Assembly: GCA_910579595.1 (NCBI GenBank) | Contig: CAJTVM010000037.1 | Location: 10,481-25,834, forward strand | Direction of reading: 5' to 3' | Length of the DNA stretch: 15,354 nt | Origin: an uncultured Oscillospiraceae bacterium | GTDB lineage: Bacteria; Bacillota; Clostridia; Oscillospirales; Oscillospiraceae | In this document: piece after piece, positions 11,333-15,354 of the stretch | Layout of the letters: each line of letters opens with the position of its first letter | Numbering within the stretch: position 1 is the stretch's first letter | Translations under genes and position numbers: made by a program | Notes under the pieces: model-generated | Database searches by the model: none | What the model was told of the DNA's origin: nothing | What the model saw: only the letters and a program-made list of their open reading frames with translations

Positions 11333-13102
11333 TTATTTCCCGGTAGCCTCAGGCTCGGGTGTTGTGGTAGGCTCGGCAGTGGGGGCGGGGGTAGGCTCGG
11401 CAGTGGGGCTGGGATCGGGAGTGGGGCTGGGATCGGGAGTCTCGCCGCCGCCGGTCGCCGGAATCACTTTCGCCTCAACGGCCCAATAGACGTTTTTACC
11501 AGCAATATTTTTTTTCGTCCCATCGCAATTCTCGCGGTCGCAATAGATCCCGGCGGTGTTGCCCGCTTCTTCGGCGGTAGCCGCCTTGGCAGGAAGGTTC
11601 ACCAGATGGTGGCCCAGAGCTGCGATGCTCTCCTCTTCTGTATAGTTACAGCTTTCGTTCGCACAGCGATGGATCGCCTTGCCAGCGGCAGTGCACTTTG
11701 CGGCAGTTACATCTCTCTCCAAGAGATACATCTTATGGCCCAGCTTGGGTACGGTGACTTCCTTCACAGCGGTGCAATCAACCTCTTTTGTGGTTTTCGC
11801 ACCAGTCTCCTCATCAGTCTCCGTTACGGTAACTTTACCAGTACATTTATAGACGTCCTTACCATCGGTGGTGCAGGTCGCGGCAACACAGGAATCAGTG
11901 ACCTTACCGCCCCAAACGTGATTTTTGCACACGGTATCACCGGGAACGACATTGCCGGCATCGTCTTTGGTGGTTTCCTTCTGGCTGTCCGCGTCAGGCT
12001 TGGACTCATCCACCTTGGGGGGCTGGGCGGGCTTGCTGGGAGTGGGCACAAAGCCGGTGCTCTCGCCCTGCTCGTCATCGGGGTTCTCGGGCTCGGCGGG
12101 GGTGGGGGCCACGGTCTCGCCGTTGACCTCGATCTCCGCGCCGGTGTTGTTGGTCACGTTGTCCTTGCTGACGCCCTCGCCCTCCAGGTGGCTGATGGTG
12201 GCGTCCGCGGTCACGGTAACATTCGCCACAGTGCCGTCCACCTTCAGGCTGGCGTTGGTGCCGTCCACGGTGACGCTGTCAACGGTGCTGTCCTTGTCGA
12301 TCTCAATGTTGGCGTTGCCGCCGCTCACCTTCACGCTGGGGGCGGTGGTATTGGTCAGGGTGACGTGGCCGCCCTGGAGCACGATGGGGGCGGTGGTGGT
12401 CACGTCCTTGATCTCGACCGCGAGGCCCTCGCTGGCCACGACCAGGATGATGCCGCTGGGAATCTCGCCGGTGATCACGCCGTCCTCGGTAACGTCGTCA
12501 ACGGTACCGGGGGTGACGTACACGCCGATCATGTTGTTAGCCAGACCGGCCATCAGGGCGCGGGTAGGCTCGGCATCGGCCTTGACGTTGTCATCCAGCA
12601 TCCCCAGCTCACTGAGCTTGTCGGCGGCGGCGGTCTGGAAGTTGTCGCCCTTGGACTCCTCAACGGTCACCAGGCCCAGGGCGCGGCTGAGCATGGTAGC
12701 GCCCGCGTTGAAGGTCACCTCGCGCTTGCCGCCGAAGGTGTCCTCATCATAGCCGGTGATGATGCCGTTGGTGTAGGCGATGTCGATGAACTCCTTCGCC
12801 CAGCTCAGGCTGCTGTCGGCCTCCACGTCGGCGAAGGTTTTGCCGCTCTTGTTTGTCAGGCCCATCAGCTCCACCACGAACTTGGCGAACTGCGCGCGGG
12901 TCATGGGGCCGTCAGGGTTGAAGGTGCCGTCGTCGTGGCCGGTAAGTACGCCATAACCGGCCCAGCGCTCGATGGCATCGCTGGCCCAGTGATCCCCGGA
13001 CACATCAGTAAAGGCGCCCTCGTCCGCCGCCATAGCGGGCACGAGCATCATGGACGCGACCATGCACACGACCAGCAAAGCGGCTAAAACTTTTTTCTTC
13101 AT
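11333..13102 (-). CDS. SLH-domain surface protein with beta-repeat module, Cys-rich 'LGH' repeats and P/T/E tail
   Basis: A 589-residue secreted protein. The ATG at 13102 is chosen because it opens a clear signal peptide (MKKKVLAALLVVCMVASMML..AMA, cut near residue 25) and has GGGAGGT upstream; an upstream in-frame ATG (13240) precedes the promoter. SLH domains lie at about 29-72 and 88-145, with a degenerate third at 160-197, and should anchor the protein to wall polymers. A Val/Thr/Asp-rich beta module (about 213-330) and a Pro/Glu linker (331-375) follow. Next come Cys-rich repeats (about 392-500) of the type C-T-x-x-G...Y-x-C...LGH, then a Pro/Thr/Glu tail (551-589). Residues 213-359 are encoded by a DNA block that reads as identical in the upstream paralogue. 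It has its own promoter (13170-13198) and terminator. Confidence 0.9.
   Translation of the reverse strand: MKKKVLAALLVVCMVASMMLVPAMAADEGAFTDVSGDHWASDAIERWAGYGVLTGHDDGTFNPDGPMTRAQFAKFVVELMGLTNKSGKTFADVEADSSLSWAKEFIDIAYTNGIITGYDEDTFGGKREVTFNAGATMLSRALGLVTVEESKGDNFQTAAADKLSELGMLDDNVKADAEPTRALMAGLANNMIGVYVTPGTVDDVTEDGVITGEIPSGIILVVASEGLAVEIKDVTTTAPIVLQGGHVTLTNTTAPSVKVSGGNANIEIDKDSTVDSVTVDGTNASLKVDGTVANVTVTADATISHLEGEGVSKDNVTNNTGAEIEVNGETVAPTPAEPENPDDEQGESTGFVPTPSKPAQPPKVDESKPDADSQKETTKDDAGNVVPGDTVCKNHVWGGKVTDSCVAATCTTDGKDVYKCTGKVTVTETDEETGAKTTKEVDCTAVKEVTVPKLGHKMYLLERDVTAAKCTAAGKAIHRCANESCNYTEEESIAALGHHLVNLPAKAATAEEAGNTAGIYCDRENCDGTKKNIAGKNVYWAVEAKVIPATGGGETPDPSPTPDPSPTAEPTPAPTAEPTTTPEPEATGK
12027..12467 (-). 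repeat. 441-bp direct repeat, copy A (inside the first SLH gene)
   Basis: By reading the lines side by side, this block is the same as 14461-14901, base for base. It encodes 147 residues, from EIPSGIIL through PSKPA. Sequence on both sides diverges abruptly. Confidence 0.9.
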
Positions 13103-13122
13103 TTTAGGTGTTACCTCCCTAT

Positions 13123-13169
13123 GAAAGATATCGTCCGCCACACCGGGCATGATCTGGCGGCACGCTTTC
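13123..13169 (-). promoter_or_regulatory. 5' leader hairpin of the first SLH gene
   Basis: In the leader, GAAAG pairs with CTTTC and CCGCCA with TGGCGG (13135-13140 with 13155-13160). The hairpin covers almost the whole leader from the transcription start to the ribosome-binding site, and may stabilise the message or set its translation. Confidence 0.5.
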
Positions 13170-13198
13170 ATTATAAGGCAGGCTTGAAATGATTGCAA
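13170..13198 (-). promoter_or_regulatory. Promoter of the first SLH gene
   Basis: Minus strand TTGCAA (13198-13193), 17-base spacer, perfect TATAAT (13175-13170). Just upstream lies an inverted repeat TTTCCAA-N5-TTGGAAA (13205-13223) that could be a regulator site, in a very A/T-rich stretch. Confidence 0.88.
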
Positions 13199-13315
13199 GC
13201 CCCATTTCCAATTTTTTTGGAAAGAAAAATGAAAATTCACTATAGTTTTTCTTTTTTGATGTTTTTTTGAAAGACGCTTAATTTTTGCATCAGGTACGCC
13301 GATATAAGATAAATA

Positions 13316-13352
13316 GCCAAATAAAGGGCGCCGGACTTTCGTCCGGCGCCCT
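13316..13352 (-). terminator. Intrinsic terminator of the second SLH gene
   Basis: AGGGCGCCGGAC (13325-13336) pairs perfectly with its inverted copy at 13341-13352 around a four-base loop, then TTTATTTGG on the minus strand. The stem core GCGCCGGAC is the same as in the terminator of the first SLH gene. Confidence 0.9.
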
Positions 13353-13382
13353 CTTCAGTATGGTTCAGATGTTTATCTCAGA

Positions 13383-15354
13383 TCAGGGAGTCGTCGTCTC
13401 GGACGCTTTTACCAACCCGCAGGCCGAACAAGTTCCCGCAGTGGTGTGGCCCGCGCCCTCGGTAACGGTGCAAGCCTTTTCATTGCCGCCGCAGGTGGCG
13501 CACACAGTCTTGCCGTCTGCCTTGCCATTCGGCTTTGTAGCGCCGCTGTGATCGCAGGTTTCCATCTCATAGCCGCATGTGGTGCAGGTCTTTTTACCAT
13601 CGGTCCACTCACCAGCCGCATGGTTGCCCTCGCTCACGTGCACTTCGCAATTCTCAATCTTGCAGGCTTTCCAATGCTTGGACTCGTTATTCTGCCACAC
13701 GGCATTCTCCGCAGCTTCGTGCGTGGCATGGGCCACGGGAGGCACCTTGGTGCCGGCCTCGCCGCAGATCTTGCACGTCGCGGTATTGTAAATATTGGCG
13801 TGATTCGCAGCCTCGGGGCAGGTGGGCGACGTTCCATCGCAGCCAGTGCGGGTGCACTTGAAAGACGTAGTCTCACCATCCTCACTCGAGCTGGTCACTT
13901 TCTGCCAGCTGTGGCCAAGGGCGGCGATCGCCTGCGGCGCCCTACTAATCCACTTCCCGGCATCAAGAGAAGAACCGTCCTTCGTGCAACCCTCACGGCC
14001 ACAGGCAATACCGGTGCCCCAGCCGCCCTCAGTGCAGGTCGCCGCCTTGGAGCTGTTCACCTGCTGATGGCCCAGGGCGGGGACGGCTTCCTTGTTCGCC
14101 GTCTCGCCTTCGCCGCACTTCACGCAGTTCTCACCGTTGGCACAGCTCCAGGTAATGGCACCAGGCGTCGTGCAGGTAGCGCCCTCCACAGCGCTCTTAT
14201 ACCACTTGTGGCCCAGCTTGGGGACGGTCACTACGCTCTTTGCGCCACAATTTTCAACTTTGCAGGTATAGTAGCCTTTGCCTTCGGTGGTACAGGTCGC
14301 TTCCGCATAGCCTTCCCCACTATATGCAACTGCGACATCAGTATAATCATGCGTGTGTGCCGCAGCAGCAGAATCCGGATTCTCTACAGTTGTACCGGCA
14401 CTCGCGGCGGGCACCTTGGGCGCATCCGCGCCGGGATTATCTTCCGCCTCGGGGTTCGTCGCGGGCTTGCTGGGAGTGGGCACAAAGCCGGTGCTCTCGC
14501 CCTGCTCGTCATCGGGGTTCTCGGGCTCGGCGGGGGTGGGGGCCACGGTCTCGCCGTTGACCTCGATCTCCGCGCCGGTGTTGTTGGTCACGTTGTCCTT
14601 GCTGACGCCCTCGCCCTCCAGGTGGCTGATGGTGGCGTCCGCGGTCACGGTAACATTCGCCACAGTGCCGTCCACCTTCAGGCTGGCGTTGGTGCCGTCC
14701 ACGGTGACGCTGTCAACGGTGCTGTCCTTGTCGATCTCAATGTTGGCGTTGCCGCCGCTCACCTTCACGCTGGGGGCGGTGGTATTGGTCAGGGTGACGT
14801 GGCCGCCCTGGAGCACGATGGGGGCGGTGGTGGTCACGTCCTTGATCTCGACCGCGAGGCCCTCGCTGGCCACGACCAGGATGATGCCGCTGGGAATCTC
14901 GTCGGCGATCACGCCCTCCGGCGCGACCTCGTCAAGGGTGGCCTCGGTGACGTAAGTACCGATCATGTTGTCGGCCAGACCGGCCACCAGGGCGCGGGTA
15001 GGCTCGGCGTCGGGCTTAACGTTGTCGTCCAGCATCCCCAGCTCGGTGAGCTTCTCGGTGACTTTGTCGCCGTAAGCGTCCTTGTCCACCAGGCCCACGG
15101 CGCGGGCCATCATGGCGGCGGACTGGTCAAAGCTCACGTCATCCCGGGGGGCGAAGCGGGTGGTGCTCTTGCCGTTGATGATGCCGGCCTTGTGGGCGGC
15201 GGCGATGTACGGCGCGGCCCACTCATCGGCGGAGCCCATCACGTCCTCAAAGGGCATCTCGGTGCTGCCGGTGGGCAGGCCCATCAGGGTCACGATGAAC
15301 TTGGCAAACTGCGCGCGGGTCATGGGGCCGTCAGGGTTGAAGGTGCCATTATCG
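13383..15354 (-). CDS. SLH-domain surface protein, paralogue of the neighbour (5' end outside the window)
   Basis: The frame is open to the window edge; 656 residues are visible, starting inside the first SLH domain (DNGTFNPDGP-MTRAQFAKFI). A second SLH domain follows (FEDVMGSADEWAAPYIAAAHKAGIINGKSTTRFAP), then a degenerate third (KLTELGMLDDNVKPDAEPTRAL). The beta module and PSKPA linker are the same as in the neighbour. The C-terminal half is longer and richer in cysteine: at least seven imperfect repeats with C-T-x-x-G...C...C...LGH and CxxC pairs, resembling small metal or disulphide knuckles. There is no P/T/E tail. The signal peptide must lie upstream of the window. An internal ATG (15323) is not the true start, since coding continues above it. 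Probably a wall-anchored surface protein; ligand unknown. Confidence 0.88.
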   Translation of the reverse strand, partial: DNGTFNPDGPMTRAQFAKFIVTLMGLPTGSTEMPFEDVMGSADEWAAPYIAAAHKAGIINGKSTTRFAPRDDVSFDQSAAMMARAVGLVDKDAYGDKVTEKLTELGMLDDNVKPDAEPTRALVAGLADNMIGTYVTEATLDEVAPEGVIADEIPSGIILVVASEGLAVEIKDVTTTAPIVLQGGHVTLTNTTAPSVKVSGGNANIEIDKDSTVDSVTVDGTNASLKVDGTVANVTVTADATISHLEGEGVSKDNVTNNTGAEIEVNGETVAPTPAEPENPDDEQGESTGFVPTPSKPATNPEAEDNPGADAPKVPAASAGTTVENPDSAAAAHTHDYTDVAVAYSGEGYAEATCTTEGKGYYTCKVENCGAKSVVTVPKLGHKWYKSAVEGATCTTPGAITWSCANGENCVKCGEGETANKEAVPALGHQQVNSSKAATCTEGGWGTGIACGREGCTKDGSSLDAGKWISRAPQAIAALGHSWQKVTSSSEDGETTSFKCTRTGCDGTSPTCPEAANHANIYNTATCKICGEAGTKVPPVAHATHEAAENAVWQNNESKHWKACKIENCEVHVSEGNHAAGEWTDGKKTCTTCGYEMETCDHSGATKPNGKADGKTVCATCGGNEKACTVTEGAGHTTAGTCSACGLVKASETTTP
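14461..14901 (-). repeat. 441-bp direct repeat, copy B (inside the second SLH gene)
   Basis: Matches 12027-12467 at a constant offset of 2434 bases, without a difference seen by eye. A second shorter shared block codes for the first SLH domain (about 12888-12928 with 15307-15347). Confidence 0.9.

Noticed and set aside
11606..13087. 493-residue plus-strand frame and the similar ones at 11925-12752 and 14353-14955
   Set aside because: Antisense to the SLH genes; their mutual similarity only mirrors the duplicated 441-bp block.
12027..14901. 441-bp repeat as an insertion sequence or CRISPR-like array
   Set aside because: Both copies are in-frame coding sequence of paralogous proteins, with no terminal inverted repeats, transposase or spacer pattern.

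Overview
The window looks like chromosomal DNA of a GC-rich gut Clostridium-relative (Oscillospiraceae type, such as Flavonifractor or Lawsonibacter relatives). This rests on Firmicutes-style Shine-Dalgarno sites (AGGAGG), BlaI/M56 regulation, an ECF-type thiamine transporter, SLH surface proteins with Cys-rich 'LGH' repeats, GC-rich coding sequence and AT-rich promoters. The species assignment is an inference.

Layout. (1) 1-1657, minus: a BlaI repressor and the front part of an M56 (BlaR1/MecR1-like) protease, with an autoregulated promoter carrying two palindromic operators. (2) 1680-2027: about 350 bases without a convincing gene, full of inverted repeats. (3) 2028-2505: a divergent pair of tiny DNA-binding proteins (ribbon-helix-helix, 53 aa; XRE helix-turn-helix, 74 aa) with symmetrical control DNA between them. 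(4) 2496-6517, minus: rpsO, pnp, a GNAT acetyltransferase and a hexapeptide acyltransferase. The last gene converges on the XRE gene through a perfect palindromic terminator that contains both stop codons. (5) 6550-7098, minus: a single gene for a small tail-anchored-looking protein with its own promoter and terminator. (6) 7131-9015, minus: a membrane-anchored LysM-G5-M23 cell-wall endopeptidase whose leader carries WalR-like direct repeats. (7) 9170-10996, plus: promoter, TPP riboswitch, thiT, a Cof-type HAD phosphatase, a 42-aa protein and a terminator. (8) 10987-11274: a compact locus that looks like a type I toxin-antitoxin module. It has a 28-aa hydrophobic/basic peptide, a hairpin over its ribosome-binding site, long inverted repeats at the transcript ends and a strong opposing promoter. 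(9) 11280-15354, minus: two tandem SLH surface-protein paralogues, the second running off the window, each with a near-identical terminator. They share a 441-bp block that reads as identical at the DNA level although the flanks have diverged.

The most noteworthy items are the type I toxin-antitoxin-like locus at 10987-11274, the identical 441-bp module in the two SLH genes, the WalR-like repeats before the M23 peptidase, the structured region at 1720-2010, and the unusual extracellular part of the M56 protease. All assignments come from reading the sequence; no database search was run.
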